The notes beneath the pieces are model-generated. The model saw only the letters and a list, made by a program, of their open reading frames with translations, was not told the DNA's origin and searched no databases. From assembly GCA_045535505.1 (NCBI GenBank), contig JAZSLU010000052.1, positions 1-55,014 on the forward strand: DNA of 55,014 nucleotides. The letters run 5' to 3'. The position numbers and the translations under genes were made by a program. Source of the stretch: CAKSST01 sp045535505. Lineage in GTDB: Bacteria > Bacillota > Clostridia > Oscillospirales > Acutalibacteraceae. This document shows, piece after piece, positions 42,072-50,720 of this stretch (position 1 is the first letter of the stretch; each line of letters starts with the position of its first letter).

Positions 42072-43502
42072 TTATTTCTGCAACGGATTTTTCTGTGCGG
42101 CAAAATATTCTTTTACAAGCTTTACCGTAACACCTGACAGTGCAAACAATGCCACAAAGTTAGGTATTGCCATCAAACCGTTAAAGGTGTCTGAAAGGTT
42201 CCAAGCAACCTCAATGGTGGTTGTAGCACCTACAACAATCATTATAACAAAGATTATTTGATAAACTTTGGTAGTTTTTTTGCCAAAGAGATATTCCATG
42301 CAGCGTGTGCCGTAAAGTGACCAGCCGAGTATGGTTGAGAAGGCAAAGAAGAATAGCGAAATTGCAACAAAGAGGGCAGCAAACTTGTTGCCGAAAACAG
42401 TTGCAAAAGCGGCAGTTATAAGTTCTGAACCGGGTTTTACACCAAAATTGATATCCACTCCACTGATAATAACCGTAACTGCTGTGAGGGTGCAGATAAC
42501 AACTGTATCCATAAACACCTCAAAAATACCGTAAAGGCCTTGTGCAACCGGGCTCTTTGTATCAGCAGCGGCATGACCGATTGCAGCAGAACCAAGACCT
42601 GCTTCGTTAGAGAATGCGCTTCTGCGCAAACCCCAAACAATTGCCTGTTTTAACGCAATACCACTTGCGGCACCTGCAGCAGCCTTAAAGGTAAACGCCT
42701 CACTCAATATAAGCTTGAAAACGTTGCCAAGGCTTGAGAGATTGCCAAAAACAACAATCAAAGCAAAAACGATATAAAGAACGCTCATAAAGGGAATAAG
42801 AATTTCTGTAACCTTACCGATACGTTTGATACCGCCAAGCAGTGAGAAGCCTACAAAGATTGCCATTGCAATACCTATAATAAGGCTGATAATAAAGTGA
42901 GCGTTTTCAGCCTGGGGGAAGAAAGCAGTAATTGCAGTGTTAATTGAGCCAGAGATGCTGTTTGCCTGTGACAAGTTACCGATACCAAAGGATGCCAAAA
43001 CAGCAAATGCTGCAAACAAAATCGCAAGCCATTTCCATTTTTTGCCCATACCATTAGTTATGTAATACATAGGACCGCCAACCCAGTCGCCGTCGGCGTT
43101 GCGCTCACGGAAATGAACAGCCAAGGTTACTTCGCAAAACTTGATAATCATACCAAGCAATGCGGCAACAAAAAGCCAGAACACAGCACCGTAACCACCC
43201 ATTGCGATTGCCTGTGTTGTGCCTATAATATTACCGGTACCAACCGTTGCGGCAAGAGCTGTTGTGATTGCCTGAAAAGGTGTAACCGCACCCTTTCCTG
43301 CCTCCTGCTTTTTGAACATCTTGCCAAGTGTGTTTTTCATTACATGTCCAAACTTGCCAAACTGCATACCCTTTAAACGTACTGTAAAATACAAGCCGCC
43401 TATGAATACGCAAGGCAAAAGGATGTACATCCATGCAACCGTATTAAGCTCATTTTGAGCAAAATTCAAAATCGCATTGCCTACCGTTTTTAAAAATTCC
43501 AT
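42072..43502 (-). CDS. Sodium:glycine/alanine symporter (AGCS family)
   Basis: Imports small neutral amino acids with Na+. The 476-aa protein has about ten membrane segments and the AGCS signatures VTPFQAITTALAATVGTGNI and WGLRRSAFSNEAGLGSAAIGH. The start was placed at the ATG at 43502, seven bases after AAAGGAG. A glycine riboswitch in the leader indicates glycine as a substrate, as in other riboswitch-controlled AGCS genes, and its predicted OFF logic fits an importer. Confidence 0.93.
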   Translation of the reverse strand: MEFLKTVGNAILNFAQNELNTVAWMYILLPCVFIGGLYFTVRLKGMQFGKFGHVMKNTLGKMFKKQEAGKGAVTPFQAITTALAATVGTGNIIGTTQAIAMGGYGAVFWLFVAALLGMIIKFCEVTLAVHFRERNADGDWVGGPMYYITNGMGKKWKWLAILFAAFAVLASFGIGNLSQANSISGSINTAITAFFPQAENAHFIISLIIGIAMAIFVGFSLLGGIKRIGKVTEILIPFMSVLYIVFALIVVFGNLSSLGNVFKLILSEAFTFKAAAGAASGIALKQAIVWGLRRSAFSNEAGLGSAAIGHAAADTKSPVAQGLYGIFEVFMDTVVICTLTAVTVIISGVDINFGVKPGSELITAAFATVFGNKFAALFVAISLFFFAFSTILGWSLYGTRCMEYLFGKKTTKVYQIIFVIMIVVGATTTIEVAWNLSDTFNGLMAIPNFVALFALSGVTVKLVKEYFAAQKNPLQK

Positions 43503-43523
43503 TTTAAAAACTCCTTTCATAAT

Positions 43524-43563
43524 AAAAAATAAAAGCAGAGTAACCTTTTTAAATTACTCTGCT
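43524..43563 (-). terminator. Expression-platform terminator of the glycine riboswitch
   Basis: A 10-bp stem AGCAGAGTAA/TTACTCTGCT with a T-rich tail on the - strand, between the aptamer and the symporter ribosome site. Its 5' arm contains CAGAGTA, complementary to TACTCTG in the aptamer's 5' strand. Confidence 0.85.
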
Positions 43564-43589
43564 AAAAATAAACAAGCATTGGCTTTTTT

Positions 43590-43720
43590 ATTTTCTCCGT
43601 CCTTTTGCCTGAGAGATTCATACATTATATATAATGTACTTGCACCTTCGGCACCCCGAACATAAAACGGGACTTCTCCAGAGTACTATCCGCTTGCAGT
43701 CAGTTTCTTTCTGCAAGAAT
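43590..43720 (-). promoter_or_regulatory. Glycine riboswitch (single aptamer with upstream ghost hairpin)
   Basis: On the - strand the conserved gcvT-type core is clear: CTGGAGA, GTGCCGAAGGTGCAA and CTCTCAGGCAAAAGGACGG, with P1 closing CTCTG against CGGAG. Only one aptamer is present. Upstream, at 43693-43717, a 7-bp hairpin (CTTGCAG/CTGCAAG) sits where a first aptamer would be, as in singleton riboswitches with a ghost aptamer. Downstream is a terminator whose 5' arm competes for the P1 strand. Confidence 0.93.
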
Positions 43721-43749
43721 CAACTAGTAAATATTAAATTTACCAATAC

Positions 43750-43777
43750 ATTATAACCCCTTTTTTTAAAATGTCAA
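43750..43777 (-). promoter_or_regulatory. Promoter of the riboswitch-AGCS transcript
   Basis: TTGACA-16-TATAAT on the - strand, starting transcription about 25 bases before the ghost hairpin. Confidence 0.8.
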
Positions 43778-43813
43778 GTTTTTTGCAAGAAAATGTAAAG
43801 TTCTTTTTAATAA

Positions 43814-43842
43814 TTGACAAATCCGTCGAATTTTGGTATTAT
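43814..43842 (+). promoter_or_regulatory. Promoter of the uracil permease operon
   Basis: TTGACA-17-TATTAT on the + strand (a TATAAT overlaps it three bases downstream). The leader that follows is about 180 bases. Confidence 0.85.
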
Positions 43843-43872
43843 AATATGTAGTAAAAATTGTAGGTGAGCATT

Positions 43873-43959
43873 ATGAAAATGTTTAGTCACTCACAATCAA
43901 ACACTCTATACTTTAAGGGCTTTTGCCCTTTTGTTTTGTTCTCTTTATTTTGTTTTTAA
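43873..43959 (+). CDS. Leader peptide of the uracil permease attenuator
   Basis: A 28-codon ORF with AGGTGAG before its ATG, beginning MKMFSHSQSNTLYF and ending in a Phe-rich tail with seven Phe residues in all. The codons of the last third are almost all T-rich, so the RNA is a long U-rich tract. A small hairpin (AAGGGC-tttt-GCCCTT, 43915-43930) lies inside the ORF, and the TAA stop overlaps the 5' arm of the downstream terminator. The peptide is unlikely to have a function beyond coupling a ribosome to RNA polymerase. Confidence 0.6.
   Translation: MKMFSHSQSNTLYFKGFCPFVLFSLFCF
43915..43942 (+). promoter_or_regulatory. Putative transcription-pause hairpin and U-tract
   Basis: A 6-bp stem with a 4-base T loop, then a tract of mainly T up to 43957. 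Such a structure slows RNA polymerase when UTP is scarce. It may also act as a weak terminator. Confidence 0.5.
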
Positions 43960-43990
43960 CTGACTGTCTTTTTTGACTGTCAGTTTTTTT
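43958..43990 (+). terminator. Attenuator (intrinsic terminator) of the uracil operon
   Basis: AACTGAC pairs with GTCAGTT, extended across one mismatch by GTC/GAC, with seven T after it. The first two bases of the 5' arm are the last two bases of the leader ORF stop codon. The uracil permease start follows 42 bases later, so this is an internal terminator. Confidence 0.85.
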
Positions 43991-44031
43991 ATTGTAAAAA
44001 ATATTAATATAAAACGAAAGGAATTTTCAAA

Positions 44032-45351
44032 ATGGAACTGATTTACAAAATCAATGACAAACCCAAGTTTGGTCAAACCATCGTGTTTGCCATTCAGCAG
44101 TTGCTCGCAATTTTGGCAGCAACAATTCTTGTTCCCGCAATTGTAGGTAACGGCATGTCACAGTCTTCAGCCCTTTTCGGCGCAGGTGTTGGTACCATCG
44201 TTTATCAATTATTCACCAAATTTAAAAGCCCTGTTTTCCTCGGCTCATCATTTGCTTTTATCGGCTCAATGTGTGCTGCTTTTGCCGGTGCTGTTTCCAC
44301 ACAGGCAGGCTACGCAGGTATTATTTTGGGCGCTATAATGGCAGGTCTTGTTTACGTTATTATCGCTATCGTTGTTAAGTTTGCAGGTGTTAAGTGGATT
44401 TCAAAATTAATGCCCGCAGTTGTTATCGGACCCACAGTTGCTATTATCGGTTTATCCCTTGCAGGCAACGCTGTTGCCGACCTTGGCACAAGCAAGGTTG
44501 AAGGCACATCTGTTTACGTTTGTCTTATTTGCGGCCTCGTAACATTGCTTGGCGTTATTATAAGTTCGGTTTTCGGCAAGAAAACCGCTAAGCTTATCCC
44601 CTTCATCATTGGTATTGTCGCAGGTTATATTGTTGCCGCCGTCTTTACGGTTATCGGCATTAAAACAAACAATGTTTCTTTACAGGTTATTAACTTTGAG
44701 GTTTTCAAAAATATGACCGTATTTGCTGTGCCCGACTTTACTTTTATTCAGGCACTTAAAGGCGTTAAAGAAATTGACGGCACATTTATTGCAACCGTTG
44801 CCGCAGCTTACATTCCTGTTGCGTTCGTTGTTTTCGCAGAGCATGTTGCCGACCACAAAAACCTTTCTACAATCATCGATACCGACCTTCTTGAAGAGCC
44901 CGGCTTGCACAGAACATTACTTGGTGACGGCGTTGGCTCTATAGCAGGTGCATTCTTTGGCGGTTGCCCCAACACCACATACGGTGAGAGCGTTGGTTGC
45001 GTTGCTATCACAAGAAACGCTTCTGTTGTCACCATTTCAGCAACTGCAATTCTTGCAATCATCATCTCCTTCTTCGGACCTTTTGTAACTTTCCTCTCAT
45101 CAATCCCCAACTGCGTAATGGGTGGCGTTTGCGTTACACTTTACGGCTTTATTGCTGTTTCAGGTCTTAAGATGCTCCAACCCGTTGACCTTAACCAAAA
45201 CAAAAATCTGTTTGTTGCTTCAACCATACTCATTTGCGGTATCGGCGGCCTGACAGTTTCTTTTGGTGCAGTTACAATCACATCAATCGCTTGCGCACTT
45301 ATCCTTGGTATAATTGTTAACCTTATTGTTAAAGATGCTAAGGAAGACTAA
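44032..45351 (+). CDS. Uracil/xanthine permease (NCS2 family)
   Basis: Proton-coupled nucleobase importer. The 439-aa protein has about twelve membrane segments and NCS2 motifs including the glutamate in VFAEHVADHKN (motif 1-like region, about 275) and GCPNTTYGESVG (about 315). Upp follows 26 bases later, so uracil is the probable substrate. GAAAGGA precedes the ATG. Expression is probably governed by the leader-peptide attenuator upstream. Confidence 0.92.
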   Translation: MELIYKINDKPKFGQTIVFAIQQLLAILAATILVPAIVGNGMSQSSALFGAGVGTIVYQLFTKFKSPVFLGSSFAFIGSMCAAFAGAVSTQAGYAGIILGAIMAGLVYVIIAIVVKFAGVKWISKLMPAVVIGPTVAIIGLSLAGNAVADLGTSKVEGTSVYVCLICGLVTLLGVIISSVFGKKTAKLIPFIIGIVAGYIVAAVFTVIGIKTNNVSLQVINFEVFKNMTVFAVPDFTFIQALKGVKEIDGTFIATVAAAYIPVAFVVFAEHVADHKNLSTIIDTDLLEEPGLHRTLLGDGVGSIAGAFFGGCPNTTYGESVGCVAITRNASVVTISATAILAIIISFFGPFVTFLSSIPNCVMGGVCVTLYGFIAVSGLKMLQPVDLNQNKNLFVASTILICGIGGLTVSFGAVTITSIACALILGIIVNLIVKDAKED

Positions 45352-45377
45352 TTTTAAAAAAGAATTAAGGTAATAAA

Positions 45378-46007
45378 ATGAAAAACGTAACAATTTTTGA
45401 CCATCCGCTTATTCAGCACAAAATTTCAATATTGCGTGATGCCAGCACAGGCTCAAGCCTTTTTCGTCAGCTCGTTGAAGAAATCACAACCTTAATGTGC
45501 TTTGAATCTATGCGTGATTTGCCCTTAAAAGAGGTCGAGGTGCAAACCCCTATCGCCAAAACTAAAACCAAAATGCTTGACGGCAACGACATTGCCATCG
45601 TTCCCATTTTACGTGCAGGTCTTGGTATGGTTAACGGAGTTTTAAGCCTTGTTCCCACCGCAAAGGTTGGTCACATCGGTCTTTACAGAGATGAGGAAAC
45701 CTTTGAGCCTCACGAATATTACTGCAAACTGCCCAGCAACATTGGCGAACGTCTTATTTTTGTTACCGACCCGATGTTAGCAACAGGCGGCTCTGCTGCA
45801 GACGCTATAAAGCTTATCAAGCAGCGTGGCGGCAAACGCATTAAATTTATGTGCCTTATTGCAGCGCCCGAGGGAATTGAAACTTTAACAAAAGCTCATC
45901 CCGATGTTGAGGTTTTCTGTGCTTGCGTTGACGAAAAGCTTAACGAAAAATGCTATATCGTTCCAGGCCTCGGTGATGCAGGTGACCGAATTTTCGGTAC
46001 AAAATAA
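45378..46007 (+). CDS. upp: Uracil phosphoribosyltransferase
   Basis: Converts uracil and PRPP to UMP, trapping imported uracil. The 209-aa protein has the PRPP loop VTDPMLATGGSA near residue 130 and the uracil-binding C-terminus with YIVPGLGDAGDR. Together with the permease it makes a complete uracil salvage unit; the product UMP leads to UTP, the presumed attenuator signal. Confidence 0.97.
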   Translation: MKNVTIFDHPLIQHKISILRDASTGSSLFRQLVEEITTLMCFESMRDLPLKEVEVQTPIAKTKTKMLDGNDIAIVPILRAGLGMVNGVLSLVPTAKVGHIGLYRDEETFEPHEYYCKLPSNIGERLIFVTDPMLATGGSAADAIKLIKQRGGKRIKFMCLIAAPEGIETLTKAHPDVEVFCACVDEKLNEKCYIVPGLGDAGDRIFGTK

Positions 46008-46020
46008 AAAATTATAAATG

Positions 46021-46052
46021 AAAACAGCGACGAAATTCGTCGCTGTTTTTTT
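46021..46052. terminator. Bidirectional terminator between upp and the radical SAM gene
   Basis: AAAACAGCGACG and its complement around a short AT loop, with T7 on the + strand. Confidence 0.9.
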
Positions 46053-46911
46053 ATATCTCAAATTCAGGAATAAAACTTTCACCTATCGAGCCAAGCTCTT
46101 GCGTAAAGCCGTTTTCTATGCCCAATTTTTCAGCAGCATATAAAACCTCATCATATTCGTCTTGCGTAACGCCGCGTCTTAGTTCTTCAAACGGCACATT
46201 TACCATGGGAGTGTATTGCGCCATTATAGAATAATAAACCTCATTGCCAAAATTATCAAAAAGCATTTTTAAAGCCTCTATACTGTTTTTTGTGTTGTTA
46301 GGCAAAACAAGATGCCTTATAATAACCCCTTTTTGCATTATACCGTCAGCATCAAAAACCGCTTTGCCGGTTTGCTTTGCCATTTGTTTTATGGCATCCA
46401 TTGCAACGCTGGGATAATCCTCAGCAAAGGAATATTTTTTTGCAAGTTGACGGCTTGAATATTTAAAGTCGGGCAAAAAAATTTGCACCTTGTCCTCAAG
46501 ACTTTTTATGGTGTCGGGCAGTTCGTACCCGCTCGAATTCCACACCACAGGCACACTCGGTTTAAAAATTTCAAGCGCCCTTAAAATTTGCTTTGTATAG
46601 TGCGTGGGGGTAACCAAATTTATGTTATGAACCCCCTGCCCTTGCAATTTTTCAAAAACTTTGGCAAGTTGCAAAACCGTATGCGCTTTACCTGCGCCCT
46701 TGCTTATTTTTGCGTTTTGGCAATAAACACAGCCCAAATTGCAACCACCGAAAAACACAGCGCCCGAACCTTGAGTTCCCGAAATACAAGGCTCCTCCCA
46801 ATAATGCGGTGCGGCACGAGCAACAAGCAGATCATTTGTCACCTTGCAAAAGCCTTTTTGTGTTTTGCGCTGAGCGTCACATCTTCTGGGACACAAATTA
46901 CACTTTTGCAT
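46051..46911 (-). CDS. Radical SAM protein (COG1313/PflX-like)
   Basis: Related to pyruvate formate-lyase activating enzymes, but this subgroup has no proven substrate. The 286-aa protein has an N-terminal cysteine module (CNLCPRRCDAQ near residues 4-12), the SAM cluster CNLGCVYCQ with CxxxxCxxC-like spacing, and the barrel region with the GVIIRHLVLPN strand typical of this group. The start was set at the ATG at 46911 after GGGAGA; it lies one base past the CCA gene stop codon. Confidence 0.85.
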   Translation of the reverse strand: MQKCNLCPRRCDAQRKTQKGFCKVTNDLLVARAAPHYWEEPCISGTQGSGAVFFGGCNLGCVYCQNAKISKGAGKAHTVLQLAKVFEKLQGQGVHNINLVTPTHYTKQILRALEIFKPSVPVVWNSSGYELPDTIKSLEDKVQIFLPDFKYSSRQLAKKYSFAEDYPSVAMDAIKQMAKQTGKAVFDADGIMQKGVIIRHLVLPNNTKNSIEALKMLFDNFGNEVYYSIMAQYTPMVNVPFEELRRGVTQDEYDEVLYAAEKLGIENGFTQELGSIGESFIPEFEI

Positions 46912-46912
46912 T

Positions 46913-48250
46913 TTATTCTCCCAAAAGCTTTTTGGCAAACAAGCAAAGCTGTTCTTTATCGTTTGCAACCTTGCCATCAATAACCGCCATAAGCAACCTC
47001 TCTAACATTTCGCCAACCTGCTCACCTTTTGGTACACCCAAAGCAATAAGGCTGTTGCCGTCAACGGCAAGTTGTTTTATGCTAACACAAACATCGCCGT
47101 CAACAATGTTTTTAACCGTTTCTCGCATTAACTCGGTTTGCTTAATTTGCTCTTTTTCTTTTTCGGCTTTAGCACTGTTATCGGCATCCTGCAAATCAAA
47201 AAGCTCAAAAACCGTGTCCTTGCCCAGTTTGCCGACAAGGCGTGAAAGCTGTGCGGTATCATTTTTAAATCTGTCATTATGGTATTGAATCAGCAAACAA
47301 ACCCGCTGCCGTGTAAATTTATCAGATTTGAGTCGGCACAAAATTTGTTGTGCCATCTCGGCACTTTTTTGTGCGTGACCCTTAAAATGTCCCACGCCGT
47401 TTTGGTCCAAACTAAAACAAGCGGGTTTTGCAACGTCATGAAGTAATGCGGCAAGGCGCAAAACCTCGTTGGGTTTTATTGCGTCAACCACCCTCACCGT
47501 ATGGGCATAAACGTCAAAAACGTGATGAAAATTGTGTTGCAAAAAACCAATGCTGTCAGAAAGTTCGGGTATAATCTGCTCAATAACAAAACTGTATTTC
47601 TCTAAAATTTTACCTGCATTTTTGCCGCAAAGCAGTTTTTTCAACTCAACAAAAATTCTCTCAACAGAAACATTTTTTAACAAATGCACACACTGTCTCA
47701 TGGCGTTTTCGGTTTTAGGCTCAATTTCAAACCCAAGCGTTGCGGCAAAACGCACCGCCCGCATAATGCGAAGCGCATCCTCTTCAAAACGCTTTTTAGG
47801 CTCACCCACACAGCGAATAATCTTGTTGTTTATATCCTGTATGCCACCAAAAAGGTCAACCACTCCACGCTGGTCATTATAAGCTATTGCATTAACGGTA
47901 AAATCTCTGCGGGCAAGGTCGTGTTCTATGTTGTGTGTAAACTTAACGCTTTCGGGATGTCGGTTGTCTTTATACTCGCCATCGGTTCGAAAAGTGGTAA
48001 TCTCAAGGGGGGTTGAGTCAACCAAAACGGTCACCGTTCCGTGCTTTATGCCCGTTTCAACCACTTTGTAGCCCTCAAAAACCGCTTTGACCTGCTCAGG
48101 TGTTGCCGAGGTGGTGATATCGGTGTCAAGCGGTACTATACCCATCAGCCTGTCACGCACACATCCACCCACAACAAAGGCATAAAAACCTTTGCCAGAA
48201 AGTTTTTCCAGCGCCAATTTTTCCTTTTTGTTAAGTGTTATGTCCGTCAT
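46913..48250 (-). CDS. cca: CCA tRNA nucleotidyltransferase
   Basis: Adds or repairs the 3'-CCA end of tRNAs. The 445-aa protein has the class II nucleotidyltransferase head: GGCVRDRLMG near residue 30, the DxD pair in LDTDITTSA, the RRDFTVNAIAY motif, and EDALRIMRAVRFA. A C-terminal HD domain (LLHDVAKP) follows. The start was set at the ATG at 48250 after GGTGAT. Convergent neighbours are absent; the radical SAM gene follows in the same direction. Confidence 0.93.
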   Translation of the reverse strand: MTDITLNKKEKLALEKLSGKGFYAFVVGGCVRDRLMGIVPLDTDITTSATPEQVKAVFEGYKVVETGIKHGTVTVLVDSTPLEITTFRTDGEYKDNRHPESVKFTHNIEHDLARRDFTVNAIAYNDQRGVVDLFGGIQDINNKIIRCVGEPKKRFEEDALRIMRAVRFAATLGFEIEPKTENAMRQCVHLLKNVSVERIFVELKKLLCGKNAGKILEKYSFVIEQIIPELSDSIGFLQHNFHHVFDVYAHTVRVVDAIKPNEVLRLAALLHDVAKPACFSLDQNGVGHFKGHAQKSAEMAQQILCRLKSDKFTRQRVCLLIQYHNDRFKNDTAQLSRLVGKLGKDTVFELFDLQDADNSAKAEKEKEQIKQTELMRETVKNIVDGDVCVSIKQLAVDGNSLIALGVPKGEQVGEMLERLLMAVIDGKVANDKEQLCLFAKKLLGE

Positions 48251-48335
48251 TTTTATCACCATATTTTATTATACTATATTTTTTTCAAAATTTAAACCTT
48301 ATTCGGCAAATATACATTTAATTTTACTTGCTACT

Positions 48336-48369
48336 TTGACAAAATAGTCTGCAACCAAAGTTATATAAT
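48336..48369 (+). promoter_or_regulatory. spoIIE promoter with 22-bp spacer and Spo0A-like box
   Basis: TTGACA and TATAAT are separated by 22 bases instead of 17. The -35 box is embedded in TTTGACAAA, close to the 0A box (reverse complement TTCGACA). Spo0A-activated promoters of B. subtilis (spoIIG, spoIIE) show the same unusual spacing. Confidence 0.6.
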
Positions 48370-48403
48370 TATTTTTACCACAAATGATGGCAGGTGTTTT
48401 AAA

Positions 48404-50704
48404 ATGACCAGAACTGTAACAAAAACGTTATTAAAAAATTTTAGTGTTTTAAGAGGTATAGGCCTACACGCTTTTTGTGCCGTAATGGCGTTTCTTTGTG
48501 CGCAAAGCGGTATTGCGGACAAGCTGTTTGTTTTTGGTGTTGGCTTTTGTGCGGGTGTTCCGTCACCATTTGCTGCCGCAAGTGCCTTTGGTGCGGTTGC
48601 GGGATATATTTTTAACAAAAACGTTAGCGCAACTTTTTCATACATAATGGTAGTTTTTGCCGTTTGTACCGTTAAGCTTTTAACTCGTGACTTTAAAAAT
48701 TTTTGTCGTTCACACCTTTTTGGTTCCATAACAGCCTTTGTTATGAGCTTTATAATTCAACTTGCAACCTACCCTATTAATGCGACAAATCTCGCAATCT
48801 CATTTTTTCAGGGATTATGTGCCGCACTTTTTGCCTTTACAATTTCGGTTGGTGCCGAAAGTTTGTCAAAAACCGTTTCGGGCCTTCCTTTACGGCGGCT
48901 TGCCTGCATTTTAATTTCGTTTAACATAATTTATATGTTTATGTACTCGGTTTCAATAAGCGGTTTAAACATTGGGCGCATTATAATTTGCGCCGTCATT
49001 CTTTGCTCTGCCGCTTTTTCTGGGCTTGGCGGTACAGCCGTATGTTCTGTATCGGCCGGTACAGCTTATCTGCTTTTCAACCCCGATGACCCATTGCCTT
49101 TTGCGTTGTTTTGTGTTGCGGGTCTGGTTTGCGGTTTATTTGCCCCAAACGGCAAGGTTCTCACATCCTTGTCCTTTGCCGTGACGGCTAGCGGTATTGC
49201 CCTCATCTTTGGCGTTACAGATTCAGCCGTCAGCCTGGTTGCCGAATCGGTTTTTGGAGCGGCGCTCTACCTTGTAACACCAAACCGTCTGACTTTGCGC
49301 GTTGGCAAACTGCTTTCTCCCCCAACAGATACCGCATCCTTTGACGGTATGAAAAACGCCCTTGCCATAAGGCTGGACTTCGCCTCAAAAACATTAAATG
49401 ACGTATGCGATGCGGTTGACGAGGTTGCCACAACCCTTGCTAAGCGTAACGCACCCGATTTTAACGCAGTTATTAATCTAACACAAAAAGACGCTTGTTG
49501 CGGTTGCCTTATGCGCACTCGCTGTTGGGACACCTTGCGTGGCGAAACTGTTGACGCAATAATTGAACTTGCCCGCTTTGCCCGTGAGGGCGAAAAACCC
49601 CAACTTTCTAAAAAAACAATGGAGTTTGGCGGCAGATGCACCCGAATGGATGCCGTTATGAAATCTCTAAACTATCATTACAGCAACTATCTTGCAAACG
49701 TTAGCGCCCACGCACAAGCCGAGCAGGTGCGCAAAACCATTGCAAGTCAGTTCAGTGGCATCTCACGTATGCTTTGCGACTTATCCTGTGAATTTTGCGA
49801 CCGCACCAAGTTCGATTTAAAACTCGCAAACGAAATTTCGTCAGCTATGTTTGATTTAGGTCTTACGGTCGAAAACTGCTGTTGCCGACTTGACGCCTTT
49901 GAGCGAATGTATATCGAAATCTCGGCAAAATCTGATGCCAATGCGGTTGTTAACCGCACAAAAATCGGCGCCGTTTTAAATGCCGTCTGCAAAAGAGAGT
50001 TTGCGGTCCCCTTGGTTATACGCTCTAAAAACCATTTGCTTATAACCGCCGCTGAAAACACTGTTTTCACGGTTGACACAGGGGTTGCTCAGTTGTGTTG
50101 CCCCGACAGCACGGTCTGCGGCGACTCTTATGATATGTTTTTTGACGGCAGAGGCAGAATGTTTGTTGTTTTGTCAGACGGAATGGGTCACGGAAGCCGT
50201 GCGGCGCTTGACTCGTCAATGGTGTCGGGTATGATGACACGGTTGCTTAAAGCAGGGTTTGGTTACGACTGTTCGTTAGACATTGTAAATTCTTCTATGA
50301 TATACAAATCGTCTGACGAATCACTTGCCACGGTTGACCTTGCCGCAATCGACCTTTTTACAGGCAAAACCGAGCTGCTTAAAGCGGGTGCTGCCCCCAC
50401 ACTTTTGCGCAAAAACGGCAAAACAGGCAAAGCGCAAAGCACATCCCTGCCCGCTGGAATTTTGCAAGACGTAGGCTTTGACAAAGCAACCGTTTCACTA
50501 AAAGAAGAAGACATCATTATTTTAATGTCAGACGGCGCCACCCACAGCGGCACCGACTGGATATGTGCTTTTTTAGAACAATGGCAGGGCGGTACCGCAC
50601 AACAGTTGAGTGAAGAAATTGCCCTTTGTGCAAAGCAAAAGCGTGATGACGGCCATAACGACGATATTACCGTCATAACCTCAATAATTAAAAAAGCAGT
50701 GTAA
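48404..50704 (+). CDS. spoIIE: Stage II sporulation protein E (SpoIIE phosphatase)
   Basis: SpoIIE dephosphorylates SpoIIAA, releasing SigF in the forespore, and takes part in polar septation. The 766-aa protein has about ten N-terminal membrane segments (25-310), a central regulatory region (about 320-560, with a cysteine cluster CCGCLMRTRC), and a C-terminal PP2C domain with GDSYDMFF, LSDGMGHG and MSDGATHSG as metal and catalytic motifs. It shows the organism sporulates or descends from a sporulator. The start is the ATG after CAGGTG. Confidence 0.93.
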   Translation: MTRTVTKTLLKNFSVLRGIGLHAFCAVMAFLCAQSGIADKLFVFGVGFCAGVPSPFAAASAFGAVAGYIFNKNVSATFSYIMVVFAVCTVKLLTRDFKNFCRSHLFGSITAFVMSFIIQLATYPINATNLAISFFQGLCAALFAFTISVGAESLSKTVSGLPLRRLACILISFNIIYMFMYSVSISGLNIGRIIICAVILCSAAFSGLGGTAVCSVSAGTAYLLFNPDDPLPFALFCVAGLVCGLFAPNGKVLTSLSFAVTASGIALIFGVTDSAVSLVAESVFGAALYLVTPNRLTLRVGKLLSPPTDTASFDGMKNALAIRLDFASKTLNDVCDAVDEVATTLAKRNAPDFNAVINLTQKDACCGCLMRTRCWDTLRGETVDAIIELARFAREGEKPQLSKKTMEFGGRCTRMDAVMKSLNYHYSNYLANVSAHAQAEQVRKTIASQFSGISRMLCDLSCEFCDRTKFDLKLANEISSAMFDLGLTVENCCCRLDAFERMYIEISAKSDANAVVNRTKIGAVLNAVCKREFAVPLVIRSKNHLLITAAENTVFTVDTGVAQLCCPDSTVCGDSYDMFFDGRGRMFVVLSDGMGHGSRAALDSSMVSGMMTRLLKAGFGYDCSLDIVNSSMIYKSSDESLATVDLAAIDLFTGKTELLKAGAAPTLLRKNGKTGKAQSTSLPAGILQDVGFDKATVSLKEEDIIILMSDGATHSGTDWICAFLEQWQGGTAQQLSEEIALCAKQKRDDGHNDDITVITSIIKKAV

Positions 50705-50720
50705 TGTTGCTTTATAATCC

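Noticed and set aside
43843..44031. PyrR-binding loop or uracil riboswitch in the permease leader
   Set aside because: I searched by eye for the PyrR anti-antiterminator consensus and for a structured aptamer; neither is present. The leader is explained better by the small ORF and terminator.
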